Below are positions 16,771-25,834 of a stretch of 64,000 nt of DNA, in pieces; the first letter of the stretch is position 1, and each line of letters starts with the position of its first letter. The notes under the pieces are model-generated. The model made no database searches. It was not told where the DNA came from and worked only from the letters and a program-made list of their open reading frames with translations. Source of the stretch: G965233625 sp965233625. GTDB taxonomy: Bacteria > Planctomycetota > Planctomycetia > Pirellulales > Pirellulaceae. The DNA is taken from positions 3,224,001-3,288,000 of the forward strand of contig OZ247499.1 of assembly GCA_965233625.1 (NCBI GenBank), read 5' to 3'. The translations under genes were made by a program, and so were the position numbers.

Positions 16771-16796
16771 CGGGTTTTTACAGTGTTGAAAACCCG
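16771..16796 (-). promoter_or_regulatory. Hairpin in the ilvB 5' leader
   Basis: CGGGTTTT (16771-16778) and AAAACCCG (16789-16796) form a perfect 8-bp stem with a 10-nt loop, ending 9 bases before the ilvB ATG. There is no T run, so it is not a terminator; it could affect ribosome access. Branched-chain leader-peptide codons were not found. Confidence 0.3.
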
Positions 16797-16921
16797 GAGT
16801 CGAACACCGTATACTACGGTCCATCAATCTAAAGTATTTGAAACCACAAAGTTACGCAACCAGCTAACCGACCGGCCGGGCTGGTCGAATTGTCGCACAC
16901 TCCGTCTTTGTCACCTCCCCT

Positions 16922-17006
16922 TAGACCCGTAGGTCAGGCGCCCGCCTGACAGCGATTGAGGTGGACCCCTTTACATCGTCAGGCAGGCGCCTGACCTACG
17001 GGTCTA
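16922..17006 (+). repeat. Dispersed palindromic repeat, copy 1
   Basis: Left arm 16922-16950 and right arm 16978-17006 are inverted copies of 29 bases with a single mismatch, around a 27-base loop. The core GTAGGTCAGGCGCC(T/C)GCCTGAC is shared with copies at 39984-40054 and 55918-55991. The loop shares TTGAG-GTGGAC-CCTTT with copy 3. It lies between divergent ilvB and the macroglobulin-like gene. No coding potential is visible. It behaves like a REP- or MITE-like element; no transposase is nearby. Confidence 0.85.
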
Positions 17007-17112
17007 CAAACTCGCGAAGTTTCCTCAAGTTTTCTGGAACTCTTGCCGCCTTGCTTCCGTCTCAACACTCAAGGCAAATTGTTTCTCCACTTGTCAGAAG
17101 GTTCTTAACGTC

Positions 17113-20100
17113 ATGAAAGCGATTCCGCTTCATCAAGCTGTCCGCTATGCAGTGTACATCGGTGTACTTGCTGCTATAGCCCTGGCGCCGGTCGTCGCCA
17201 ATGCCGACATTCAGGCGACCCGCACCGAAGCCAACAAACAATATAAGGCCGGCAACTGGAAAGACGCCCTCGCCAGTTACCGCAGGCTGCTGACCGACAA
17301 AGAAAACGACGGCAGCGAAATCGTCGCCGACCTGGACAACGCCTACCAGTGTCTAAACCGCCTGGGGCTGATCAGCGAAACCGGCGACCTGCTCGAATCC
17401 GCCGTTGCAGCTCATCCCAAGAACTGGCGTCTGCTGCAGGCTGCCGCGCAGAAGTATCTGAACACGCAGCACCAGGGATTTATGATCAGCGGCGAGTACC
17501 GCCGTGGTCCGCACCGGGGCGGCGGTAAAGTGGTGAACTCGTTCGAGCGTGATCGCGTTCGCGCGCTGCAACTCTACCAGCAGGCAACGCCGCATGCACA
17601 GGCGGACGACGCCAAGGCGGAAGTCTCGAACTTCTTTATGAGCTTCGCCAACGCACTGCTTTACAACCGCGGTTATTCACAGAGCTGGCGCCTGCAGGTG
17701 CAAACCGACCTGGGCCAGCTGCCTGACTACGCCGAAGGCTATGCTTACCACCGCGGCACCAATGGCGCCCCGGTAGATGAAGAAGGCAACCCGGTGTTCC
17801 ACTCGGCGCCACGTCAGTGGAAAGAAGCCAAGACGGATGGCGAGCGTTGGCGTTGGGCCCTGGAACAGGTTTCCGAGAATTCGCCTTCGATGCTCAATCA
17901 GGTGCGGTGGCAACTCGCACAGTTTTCGTACAACCAGTTTGGCGTCCAGACAGCGCGCTACGGCGGCTTCCGCCCCCGGTTCTTCGGCCTTCCCCAGACG
18001 GAAGACGATGAGAAAACCGAAAGCACCAGCTACGAGATTCACACCCTCAAAGAAAACGAAACCATCGCCAAACTGGCAACCGGCGTGAAGCGGTTCGAGC
18101 TACCTGATGAGTTCAACTACATCAAAATCATGCAGACCATCGCCGCCGAACCGAAGACCGGTTATGGCGAGAACGCGCTGAATCAGCTCGCCGACATCTT
18201 CGCCAACCGCCGCCAGTATCCGAAATCCGCCGAATACTGGAAACAGAGCATCGAAGAGTACGGTCCCGGCAACCGCGATTACAAGAAGAAACGCCTGGAT
18301 CAGATCACCGGCAACTGGGGCCAGTTTGAGGGCGTTAGCACGCAGCCCGCAGGCGAAGGCGCCACGGTGGATTTCCGCTTCCGTAATGCAGAGAAGGTGC
18401 AGTTCACCGCCCACAGCATCAAGGTGGACAAGCTGCTTGATGATGTAAAGACGTACCTCAAGAACAACCCCGGTCAGCGTCTGGACTACCGCCAGATGCA
18501 GATCAGCAACATCGGATACCGCCTGGTTTCGCAGGGCGATACGCAGTACATCGGCGACGAAGCCGCCCGCTGGGGCATGAAGCTAGAGCCACGTGCAAAG
18601 CACTACGACCGCCGCGTCACCGTGCAGACACCGCTGAAAAAGCCCGGCGCCTATCTGGTGACCGCCAAGGTCGAAGGCGGCAATGAAGTAAAAATCGTGA
18701 TGTGGGTCGCCGATTCCGCCATCGTCCACAAACGCCTGGACAAAGCGAATCTGTACTACGTGGCCGACGCGGTTACGGGTACGCCCGTGCCGAACGCAGA
18801 AGTTGAATTCTTCGGCTATCAGCGGAAACATCTAGGCAACGGCAAGTGGCAGATTCTGACCAAGCAGTTCACCGATGTTTCCGACGCCAACGGGCAGATC
18901 ATTCCCGACAACCGCGATCTGGTAAACGGTTACCAGTGGCTGGTGACGCTGAAAACCAAACAGGGCCGCCTGGCGTATCTGGGCTTCCAGAACGTCTGGT
19001 CTTCCAACTACTACGACCAGGAGTATCAGACCGTCAAGGTCTTCACCATCACGGATCGTCCCGTGTACCGGCCCGACCAGAAGGTGTACTTCAAAAGCTG
19101 GGTGCGGCACGCTCAGTATGACAAGGAAGATGTCTCACAGTTTGCTGGCGTTACCGTGCCGGTCGAAGTCCGCAACCCGAAGAACGAAAAGGTTTACGAA
19201 CAGACCTTAACGGCCGATGAATACGGCGGCATTCAAGGCGAATTCACGCTGCCTAAAGACGCCACCCTCGGCCATTACCGTGTGATCATCCGTGCACGCA
19301 AAGAGAACCGGATGGTCGCATCGGGCGGAAACAACTTCCGCGTGGAAGAGTACAAAAAGCCCGAGTACGAAGTCACTATCGAGGCGCCAACCGACCCCGT
19401 CGCCTTAGGCGATAAGGTCAAAGCCAAGATCACGGCGCGGTACTACTTTGGCGCCCCCGTGGTGAACGCCACGGTCAAGTACAAGATTACCCGCAACACG
19501 CACAATCAGCAGTGGTATCCTGTGGCGCCATGGGACTGGTGCTACGGTCCTGGTTACTGGTGGTTCGCCTATAAGTGCCCCTGGATGCCCGGCTGGGGTG
19601 ACTGGGTTGGCTGCATGATGCCCGAACCGTGGTGGCAATACCGCGGCAGCAACCCGCCGGAAATTGTTTCCGAACAGGAAGTTGAAATCGGCGAAGATGG
19701 CCACGTTGAAGTCGAGATCGATACCGCGCTGGCCAAGGCTTTGCATGGTAACAACGATCACAAGTACACCATCACCGCCGAAGTCCGCGATGAATCGCGC
19801 CGGACGATTGTTGGCACCGGCGATGTGCTGGTCGCCCGCAAACCGTTTAAGGTCTTCACCTGGGTGGATCGCGGATACTACCGCACCGGCGATACGATTG
19901 AAGCGAACTTCCAGGCCAAGCGTCTGGACGAGAAGCCCGTTGCCGGAACCGGCGTGCTGACGCTTTACAAAGTCAGCTACCAGCAGGGCAAAGTGGTTGA
20001 AACGCCAGTCCGCCGCTGGGATGTGGACACGGACGAAGAAGGCAGAGCCAGCATTCAGATGCGTGCTTCGGCCAAGGGGCAGTACCGTCTTTCTTATGAA

Positions 20101-23100
20101 CTGACCGACGCTGCCGACCACACGATTGAAGGCGGCTACATGCTGACCATCACCGGCGACGGATTCGATGGTTCAAACTATCGCTTTAACGATCTGGAAA
20201 TCATCCCCGACAAACAGGACTATCAGGCCGGCGAAACGGCGAAGATTCAGATCAACACCAACCGCGCTGGCAGCACCGTGCTGCTGTTTGTCCGTCCGGC
20301 CAACGGCGTCTACCTGCCGCCGGAAGTACTGAAGATCGATGGCAAGTCCGCGGTTCACGAAGTGACCATCAGTAAGAAGGACATGCCTAACTTCTATGTC
20401 GAAGCCGTTACGGTCTATGGCGGGCAGGTCTATCGCGAAACGAAAGAGATTGTCGTTCCGCCCGAGAAGCGGATTCTGAACGTCGCCGTGCTGCCTTCGA
20501 AACAGGATTATCAGCCCGGTGAGAAAGCCAAAGTGAAAGTCCGCATCACGGACTTCAACGGCGAAAACTATCAGGGTTCCGCGGTTGTCAGCGTTTACGA
20601 CAAGTCGGTGGAATACATCTCGGGCGGAAGCAATGTGCCTGAGATCAAAGAGTTCTACTGGAAGTGGCGCCGGCGGCATCAGCCGCAGGGTCAGAATAGC
20701 CTGACGCGTTACACCGGCAACTTGAATCTGCCTAACCAGCCAGGCATGAGTTATCTGGGAGTTTTCGGACATTCCGTGGCCGATGACTTTGAAACAATGG
20801 ATAGCAAAGATGAACTCGCTTTAGGTGATGCTGAAGGTTACAGCAGCTTTGCCGCCAACGGCGCAATGGCCGGCGGCTTTGCTGGTGGCGGAGGCCGCGC
20901 GATGATGCGGAAGGGCGCTGCCATGGCGGAGTCCGCGCCAATGGCCGATATGGCCGCTGCCGCTCCTGGCGCCCCGATGGCTTCCAGCCTGGCTGCTGCC
21001 CCTGCGGATAAAGCCGCAGGAGAGAAGCAGAACGCAGGCGCCGCATCGGCAGGATTGCAGGAACCATCGGTCCGCAGCAACTTCGCCGATACCGCCTACT
21101 GGTCGGGCAAAATCGAAACCGACAAAACGGGCGTCGCCGAGATCGAATTCGACATGCCTGAAAACCTCACCACCTGGAAGATCAATGTCTGGGGAATGGG
21201 GCATGGCACCCGCGTTGGCAGCGGCGTGGCGGAAGTCGTCACCCGCAAGAACGTGATCGTCCGTCTGCAGGCGCCACGGTTCTTTGTGCAGAAGGACGAA
21301 GTGGTTCTGTCGGCCAACGTCCACAACTACCTGAAGAACGAGAAAGAAGTCACCGTCTCGCTGGAACTGCCCGGCGAATATCTGGAGGCTTCGGATAAGC
21401 TGACCAAAGTCATCACCGTGCCGGCCAATGGCGAGCAACGGGTTGACTGGCGCGTGAAGGTGCTGCGTGAAGGCGAAGCCGTCGTCCGCATGAAAGCACT
21501 TACCGATGAAGAATCCGACGCGATGGAAATGAAGCTGCCCGCCTATGTGCACGGCATGCTCAAGACCGAAGCGTGGGCCGGCACCGTGCGGCCTGAAAAG
21601 GATCTGGCGGAAGTCAGCATCGAAGTGCCCGAAGCACGGCGGCCTGAACAGTCACGCCTGGAAGTGCGTTATTCGCCTTCACTGGCTGGCGCCATGGTCG
21701 ACGCGTTGCCTTATCTTTCGGATTACCCTTACGGTTGCACCGAGCAGACGCTGAACCGCTTCCTGCCATCGGTGATCACCCGTAAGACGCTGATCGACAT
21801 GAACCTCGATCTGGCGGCGATCCAGAAGAAGCGCACCAACCTGAACGCACAGGAGATCGGCGACGATGTCGAGCGTGCGAAGCAGTGGAAGCGTTACGAA
21901 CGCAACCCTGTCTTCGAACAGGAAGAACTCGACAAGATCGTCAAAGCCGGAGTCGATCGTCTGGCCAACATGCAGGTTGGCGATGGCGGCTGGGGCTGGT
22001 TCAGCGGACGCGGTGAACGGAGCTATCCGCACACCACCGCTGTTGTGGTGCACGGACTGCAACGCGCCGTCGCCGCCGACGTTCAGCTACCTGCCAACAT
22101 GCTCAGCCGGGGCGAAGCATGGCTGGCGAATTACCAGAAGGAGCAGGTGCAGCTTCTCAAGAACGCAGAGAACAACCTCAAGCCGTTCAAATCTTCCGCT
22201 TCCAACCTGGACGCCATGATCTACATGGTGCTCAACGATGCGAAGCGTGATAACCCGGCCATGCGTGAGTACCTGTACCGCGATCGCAACAACCTTTCGG
22301 TCTATGCCAAGGGCATGGTCGCATTGGCTTGTGAGCAGCTGGGCGACAAAGAGAAGGTGCAGATGCTGAAGACCAACATCGAGCAGTATCTGGTCGAAGA
22401 CGCAGAGAACGAAACCGCCTACCTCAAACTGCCAGAAAGCAATTACTGGTGGAGCTGGTACGGCGACGAAAACGAAGCCAACGCCTACTACCTGAAGCTG
22501 CTCGCCCGCGTGCAGCCCAAGGGACAGACGGCGCCACGGCTGGTCAAGTATCTGCTTAACAACCGTAAGCACGGCACCTACTGGAAGTCGACCCGCGACA
22601 CCGCAGTCTGTGTCGAAGCCTTCGCCGACTACATCAAGGCCAGCGGCGAAGCAACGCCCGACATGACTGTCGAAATCTGGCTGGATGGCGAGAAGAAGAA
22701 GGAAGTGGAAATCACCTCTTCCAACATCTTCAGCTTCGATAACAAATTCGTCCTCGAAGGCGAAGCCGTCACCAGCGGCCGCCACACGCTGGCGATCCGT
22801 CGCACCGGCAAAGGCCCGGTTTACTTCAACGCTTACCTGACCAACTTCACGATGGAAGACCCCATCAAGAAGGCCGGTCTGGAAGTGAAAGTAGAACGCA
22901 AGTTCTACAAACTCACCCGCGTTGAAAAAACCGAAAAGGTCGCTGGCAGCCGCGGTCAGGCTATCGAACAGCTGGTTGAAAAATACCAGCGGACGGAGCT
23001 TGCCGGTGGCGAAGTGCTCAAGAGCGGCGACCTGGTGGAAGTCGAGCTGACCATCGACAGCAAGAACGATTACGAGTACCTGCTGTTCGAAGATATGAAG

Positions 23101-23352
23101 GCAGCCGGTTTCGAAGCGGTCGGCACCCAGAGCGGTTACACCCGCAACGGCCTGCCCGCCTACACCGAGTATCGCGACAACCGCGTGTCGTTCTTCGTCC
23201 AGCGTCTGGCCCGCGGCACGCACAGCATCTCGTACCGCCTGCGTGCAGAGATCCCCGGTAAGTTCAGCGCCCTGCCCGCCAAGGGCTACGCGATGTACGC
23301 ACCAGAGCTCAAAACCAACTCCGACGAAATGAAGCTCGGCATCGAAGACTAA
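17113..23352 (+). CDS. Alpha-2-macroglobulin-like protein with thioester, 2079 residues
   Basis: A giant exported protein. Residues 1-33 are a signal peptide (ends VVANA-DIQ), followed by TPR-like helices (residues 38-260), MG2-type beta-sandwich domains in the middle (TDRPVYRPDQKVYFKSWVRH; VEEYKKPEYEV), a low-complexity Ala/Gly/Met-rich bait-like stretch at about 1250-1315, the A2M domain (YWSGKIETDKTGVAEIEFDM) and the thioester domain with YGCTEQ, thioester Cys C1542 and Gln Q1545. Bacterial relatives are thought to trap proteases that enter the periplasm: cleavage of the bait exposes the thioester. A Trp-rich insert (about 801-846, ten Trp and three Cys) interrupts one MG domain. A terminator follows. 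The gene at 49903-54759 encodes a second member with a different architecture. Confidence 0.92.
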   Translation: MKAIPLHQAVRYAVYIGVLAAIALAPVVANADIQATRTEANKQYKAGNWKDALASYRRLLTDKENDGSEIVADLDNAYQCLNRLGLISETGDLLESAVAAHPKNWRLLQAAAQKYLNTQHQGFMISGEYRRGPHRGGGKVVNSFERDRVRALQLYQQATPHAQADDAKAEVSNFFMSFANALLYNRGYSQSWRLQVQTDLGQLPDYAEGYAYHRGTNGAPVDEEGNPVFHSAPRQWKEAKTDGERWRWALEQVSENSPSMLNQVRWQLAQFSYNQFGVQTARYGGFRPRFFGLPQTEDDEKTESTSYEIHTLKENETIAKLATGVKRFELPDEFNYIKIMQTIAAEPKTGYGENALNQLADIFANRRQYPKSAEYWKQSIEEYGPGNRDYKKKRLDQITGNWGQFEGVSTQPAGEGATVDFRFRNAEKVQFTAHSIKVDKLLDDVKTYLKNNPGQRLDYRQMQISNIGYRLVSQGDTQYIGDEAARWGMKLEPRAKHYDRRVTVQTPLKKPGAYLVTAKVEGGNEVKIVMWVADSAIVHKRLDKANLYYVADAVTGTPVPNAEVEFFGYQRKHLGNGKWQILTKQFTDVSDANGQIIPDNRDLVNGYQWLVTLKTKQGRLAYLGFQNVWSSNYYDQEYQTVKVFTITDRPVYRPDQKVYFKSWVRHAQYDKEDVSQFAGVTVPVEVRNPKNEKVYEQTLTADEYGGIQGEFTLPKDATLGHYRVIIRARKENRMVASGGNNFRVEEYKKPEYEVTIEAPTDPVALGDKVKAKITARYYFGAPVVNATVKYKITRNTHNQQWYPVAPWDWCYGPGYWWFAYKCPWMPGWGDWVGCMMPEPWWQYRGSNPPEIVSEQEVEIGEDGHVEVEIDTALAKALHGNNDHKYTITAEVRDESRRTIVGTGDVLVARKPFKVFTWVDRGYYRTGDTIEANFQAKRLDEKPVAGTGVLTLYKVSYQQGKVVETPVRRWDVDTDEEGRASIQMRASAKGQYRLSYELTDAADHTIEGGYMLTITGDGFDGSNYRFNDLEIIPDKQDYQAGETAKIQINTNRAGSTVLLFVRPANGVYLPPEVLKIDGKSAVHEVTISKKDMPNFYVEAVTVYGGQVYRETKEIVVPPEKRILNVAVLPSKQDYQPGEKAKVKVRITDFNGENYQGSAVVSVYDKSVEYISGGSNVPEIKEFYWKWRRRHQPQGQNSLTRYTGNLNLPNQPGMSYLGVFGHSVADDFETMDSKDELALGDAEGYSSFAANGAMAGGFAGGGGRAMMRKGAAMAESAPMADMAAAAPGAPMASSLAAAPADKAAGEKQNAGAASAGLQEPSVRSNFADTAYWSGKIETDKTGVAEIEFDMPENLTTWKINVWGMGHGTRVGSGVAEVVTRKNVIVRLQAPRFFVQKDEVVLSANVHNYLKNEKEVTVSLELPGEYLEASDKLTKVITVPANGEQRVDWRVKVLREGEAVVRMKALTDEESDAMEMKLPAYVHGMLKTEAWAGTVRPEKDLAEVSIEVPEARRPEQSRLEVRYSPSLAGAMVDALPYLSDYPYGCTEQTLNRFLPSVITRKTLIDMNLDLAAIQKKRTNLNAQEIGDDVERAKQWKRYERNPVFEQEELDKIVKAGVDRLANMQVGDGGWGWFSGRGERSYPHTTAVVVHGLQRAVAADVQLPANMLSRGEAWLANYQKEQVQLLKNAENNLKPFKSSASNLDAMIYMVLNDAKRDNPAMREYLYRDRNNLSVYAKGMVALACEQLGDKEKVQMLKTNIEQYLVEDAENETAYLKLPESNYWWSWYGDENEANAYYLKLLARVQPKGQTAPRLVKYLLNNRKHGTYWKSTRDTAVCVEAFADYIKASGEATPDMTVEIWLDGEKKKEVEITSSNIFSFDNKFVLEGEAVTSGRHTLAIRRTGKGPVYFNAYLTNFTMEDPIKKAGLEVKVERKFYKLTRVEKTEKVAGSRGQAIEQLVEKYQRTELAGGEVLKSGDLVEVELTIDSKNDYEYLLFEDMKAAGFEAVGTQSGYTRNGLPAYTEYRDNRVSFFVQRLARGTHSISYRLRAEIPGKFSALPAKGYAMYAPELKTNSDEMKLGIED

Positions 23353-23378
23353 CGCCCGCTTCACATCACGGTAAACCT

Positions 23379-23410
23379 AACCGGCAGTGTTCACGCACTG
23401 CCGGTTTTTT
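23379..23410 (+). terminator. Rho-independent terminator after the first macroglobulin-like gene
   Basis: A perfect 11-bp stem AACCGGCAGTG (23379-23389) / CACTGCCGGTT (23396-23406), with a 6-nt loop, runs into TTTTTT (23405-23410), 27 bases after the stop codon. As the stem is followed by T only on the plus strand, it serves the macroglobulin-like gene rather than the convergent gene. Confidence 0.85.
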
Positions 23411-23457
23411 ATGCGCGTCCGCATCGACGTGGATTAAACTTCAGGGCGTGAACGTGT

Positions 23458-24087
23458 TCAACCAGAAGATGCCTCTGGCAGTTCAGACGTCTCGCTGATC
23501 CTCGCCTCAATCGTGTAAGTGCTTTCTGGTAGCGGTTGTCCGGTCAGTACACCTAGGGGAATCGACGTCCACGAACCGTCAATGCCGGTCAGGGTCCAGA
23601 GTGAGCCGGGTGACTGGTGCGATGTCCAGGTGCTGAAAACGGCAACGGCTGTCGTCTTCTGCCCGTTAATCTTAAAGACGCAATCGCCGTTTTCACCGGT
23701 TTTCGACTTGCGGATGATCTGTCCGTCATTTCTCTCGATCGTCACCAATAAATCAGGCAATGGTTCCCCGTCAGAGGTTAAGCGAATCTGTAGAACTGCC
23801 GGAACAGTTTCGCTGTATTCAAAGTAAGGCAAATTTCCAAGCCACAGGGCGGTGCCAATAAATCCAACTTGCGGCAGGATCTGCCAGAAGTTGACGGTGA
23901 TTTTTTCCTCGTCAAACGACCGGTACCCCACCCAGCACATCAGCGAGGCAGAGGATAACACCGCCAGACAGAACGCAGGAAATGGACCAGCAGCAAGCCA
24001 CGCATTAAAGATGACAACCAGCGCCAGCACCGACACCCCAGTGAGAAAGAGGCCCGACCACCGTTTGTTCTCAGAGGCGTCCATCAT
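23458..24087 (-). CDS. Membrane protein with two helices and beta-rich tail (paralog of next gene)
   Basis: About 209 residues. I place the start at base 24087 (MMDASENKRW) because GGGGAG lies 4-7 bases upstream; the frame stays open to an ATG at 24135, which has no such site. Three to four hydrophobic helices fill the first 100 residues (LFLTGVSVLALVVIFNAWLA; FPAFCLAVLSSASLMCWVGY; ILPQVGFIGTALWLG). The C-terminal half is beta-rich (LQIRLTSDGEPLPDLLVTIE), like a small outer-facing domain. The upstream gene at 24142-24753 has the same plan, with a matching 'YxExVPAxxxI' segment after the last helix and a C-terminal 'TYTIxAxI', so the two are tandem paralogs and probably one operon. Function unknown. 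Confidence 0.75.
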   Translation of the reverse strand: MMDASENKRWSGLFLTGVSVLALVVIFNAWLAAGPFPAFCLAVLSSASLMCWVGYRSFDEEKITVNFWQILPQVGFIGTALWLGNLPYFEYSETVPAVLQIRLTSDGEPLPDLLVTIERNDGQIIRKSKTGENGDCVFKINGQKTTAVAVFSTWTSHQSPGSLWTLTGIDGSWTSIPLGVLTGQPLPESTYTIEARISETSELPEASSG

Positions 24088-24141
24088 TCGGCTCCCCGTT
24101 GCGCCCATGTGCTTTGATGCGGCCAACTGCAACACTGCTCG

Positions 24142-24753
24142 CTATTCACGCTCGACGATAGTTGCGCGAATGGTGTACGTATTTTTGCCCACGCGTATCT
24201 TTCGCGGCCGCTCGATAACCTCTTTTAGAGGAAGTGACATTCTTACGTCATTCGCCGCGGTGATCATCCAACTGGACCCTGCCGGAGTATCTACTGTCCG
24301 GGCCATAAGGATCGAAGTTTCGACGTGCCGGTAATCATCAATGTCGATTACCCGTTTACCTTCTCCATGACTCCAGTCCACCACAAACTGTCTGTTGTGC
24401 ATGCCGCGTAGCTCAAGTCGTAGAGGATGAGGGTCGCCTTCGACTTGTGCCGAAATTGTCATCGTTGCAGGCACAAGTTCACCATAGCCGTCCGTTGGCC
24501 GCGTGCCTATCCATAGGGCGATGGCTGCCAGCAGGAGCTGTGTTGAGAACTGCCACAAAGTGATGTTAAGTTTCCGCCGGCGGTAACTCTGCCGCACTAA
24601 CCAGATAAGGTGCAAGGCAGAGCCAATCACCGCCATCGTGAACGCGGGCCAAGGTCGAATAGAGAAGAACGCCCAAGCGACGATACTCGCCACCAGCAAC
24701 GGCAGCCAGATCATAAAGATGACCGGCGAAACAGTATCCTTCGAGCGCGGCAT
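24142..24753 (-). CDS. Membrane protein with beta-rich tail (paralog of 23458-24087)
   Basis: A 203-residue protein with three hydrophobic helices (VIFMIWLPLLVASIVAWAFF; PAFTMAVIGSALHLIWLV; FSTQLLLAAIALWIG), each matching a helix in the neighbouring paralog, then a soluble beta-rich tail with ELVPATMTISAQVEGDPHP and ending TYTIRATIVERE. It precedes its paralog on the same strand. The conserved positions suggest duplication followed by divergence. No recognised domain; both lie downstream of no obvious promoter except the 24754-24933 gap. Function unknown. Confidence 0.75.
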   Translation of the reverse strand: MPRSKDTVSPVIFMIWLPLLVASIVAWAFFSIRPWPAFTMAVIGSALHLIWLVRQSYRRRKLNITLWQFSTQLLLAAIALWIGTRPTDGYGELVPATMTISAQVEGDPHPLRLELRGMHNRQFVVDWSHGEGKRVIDIDDYRHVETSILMARTVDTPAGSSWMITAANDVRMSLPLKEVIERPRKIRVGKNTYTIRATIVERE

Positions 24754-24933
24754 CGCGACTATTTATCCATCGTGATTGTTGGGCGATTTGCTGATGTTGC
24801 CTCAATTCTTCCAGCCGGCTCGCCGTGATAAAAATACCATCGGTTTCTTTCCTAAGAGTGAACAATTCTACTGACCGCAGTGTCACGACAAACGATTTGT
24901 GTGCACAAACCTTTCCCTTTCAGAAAGAAGTCG

Positions 24934-25674
24934 ATGACCAACTACCGCTGGAACGTTCCTGATTTTGCGCAAGGCTATGACGACGCGGCGCAGCATATTC
25001 ACCCGCACTATGCGGAGATGCAGCAGCAAATTGTGGCGTTACTGGCGCCGGTGCTTGGCGAGGGCGGGCTGGTGGTGGATGCCGGGGGTGGCAGTGGGCG
25101 GCTGATGGAAAAGGTGCTGGCGGCGTATCCCACGGCTACGGCGCTGGTGGTGGATCAGTCGGAGCCCTTTCTGGGTTTGGCTGAACGGCGGCTGCAGCGG
25201 TTTGCAGGACGGGCGTCGATGCATCGCGCGCGGTTGCAGGAAGACTGGTTCGCGGTGCTGCCGCAGGCGCCTATGGCCATTGTGAGCATGTCGGCGATTC
25301 ATCATCTGGACGCCGCTGAAAAACAGACGCTGTACCAGAAGTGCGCCGCCGCGCTGACCCCCGGTGGAGTGCTGCTCAACGGCGATGAAGTGCTCAGCGA
25401 AGACGAAGACGCCTACAAACGGCACCTGGCAGACTGGGCCGTGCACATGCAGAAGATCATGGACAACGGCGCCGTTCCCCCCAGCATGCACAAAATCCTG
25501 CACGCCTGGCGCGAGCGGAATATCGACCTCTATGATCAGCCCAAACAAAGCGGCGACGACTGCCATCAGACGGCTGAGCAACAGCTTTCTTACTTCAAAG
25601 ATGCCGGATTAACGGCCGTGGAATCTGTCTGGCAGCGTGAAATGTGGGCCATCATGAAGGGCGGCAAGCCGTAG
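24934..25674 (+). CDS. Class I SAM-dependent methyltransferase
   Basis: About 246 residues from the ATG at 24934 (MTNYRWNVPDF); the frame stays open to 24880, but the later ATG is better preceded by GAAAGAAG. The Rossmann-type core begins with motif I, LVVDAGGGSGRLMEKVL, then TALVVDQSEPFLGLAERRL as the acidic SAM-ribose strand, and a post-I segment MAIVSMSAIHHLDAAEKQTL typical of ubiquinone/menaquinone-like or small-molecule methyltransferases. TPGGVLLNGDEVL follows. The substrate cannot be told. The next gene, glgC, starts 160 bases downstream and is probably separately transcribed. Confidence 0.88.
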   Translation: MTNYRWNVPDFAQGYDDAAQHIHPHYAEMQQQIVALLAPVLGEGGLVVDAGGGSGRLMEKVLAAYPTATALVVDQSEPFLGLAERRLQRFAGRASMHRARLQEDWFAVLPQAPMAIVSMSAIHHLDAAEKQTLYQKCAAALTPGGVLLNGDEVLSEDEDAYKRHLADWAVHMQKIMDNGAVPPSMHKILHAWRERNIDLYDQPKQSGDDCHQTAEQQLSYFKDAGLTAVESVWQREMWAIMKGGKP

Positions 25675-25834
25675 CCGGAAGCAACTGTCGGGGAAGCCCT
25701 GAATTGTGGAATCTAACGGTGCTCTGCCTTGCCGTGAGGCGTCAGCCTGTTATGTTACAGGCCTGGATATTGCCATTAGCAACATCCCACACCCCTCCTT
25801 TCCTGACTCATTTCACCTGTACTGGCAAACGTAA

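Larger units (their letters stand above)
16762..17112. other. Divergent intergenic region with hairpin and long palindromic repeat
   Basis: The 351 bases between ilvB (leftward) and the macroglobulin-like gene (rightward) contain a leader hairpin close to ilvB (16771-16796) and copy 1 of a dispersed palindromic repeat (16922-17006). Promoters for both genes must be here; I could not pick a convincing one. Confidence 0.6.

Noticed and set aside
22087..23364. 425-residue open frame on the minus strand inside the first macroglobulin-like gene
   Set aside because: Antisense to a recognised gene; composition is that of a reverse-complement shadow.
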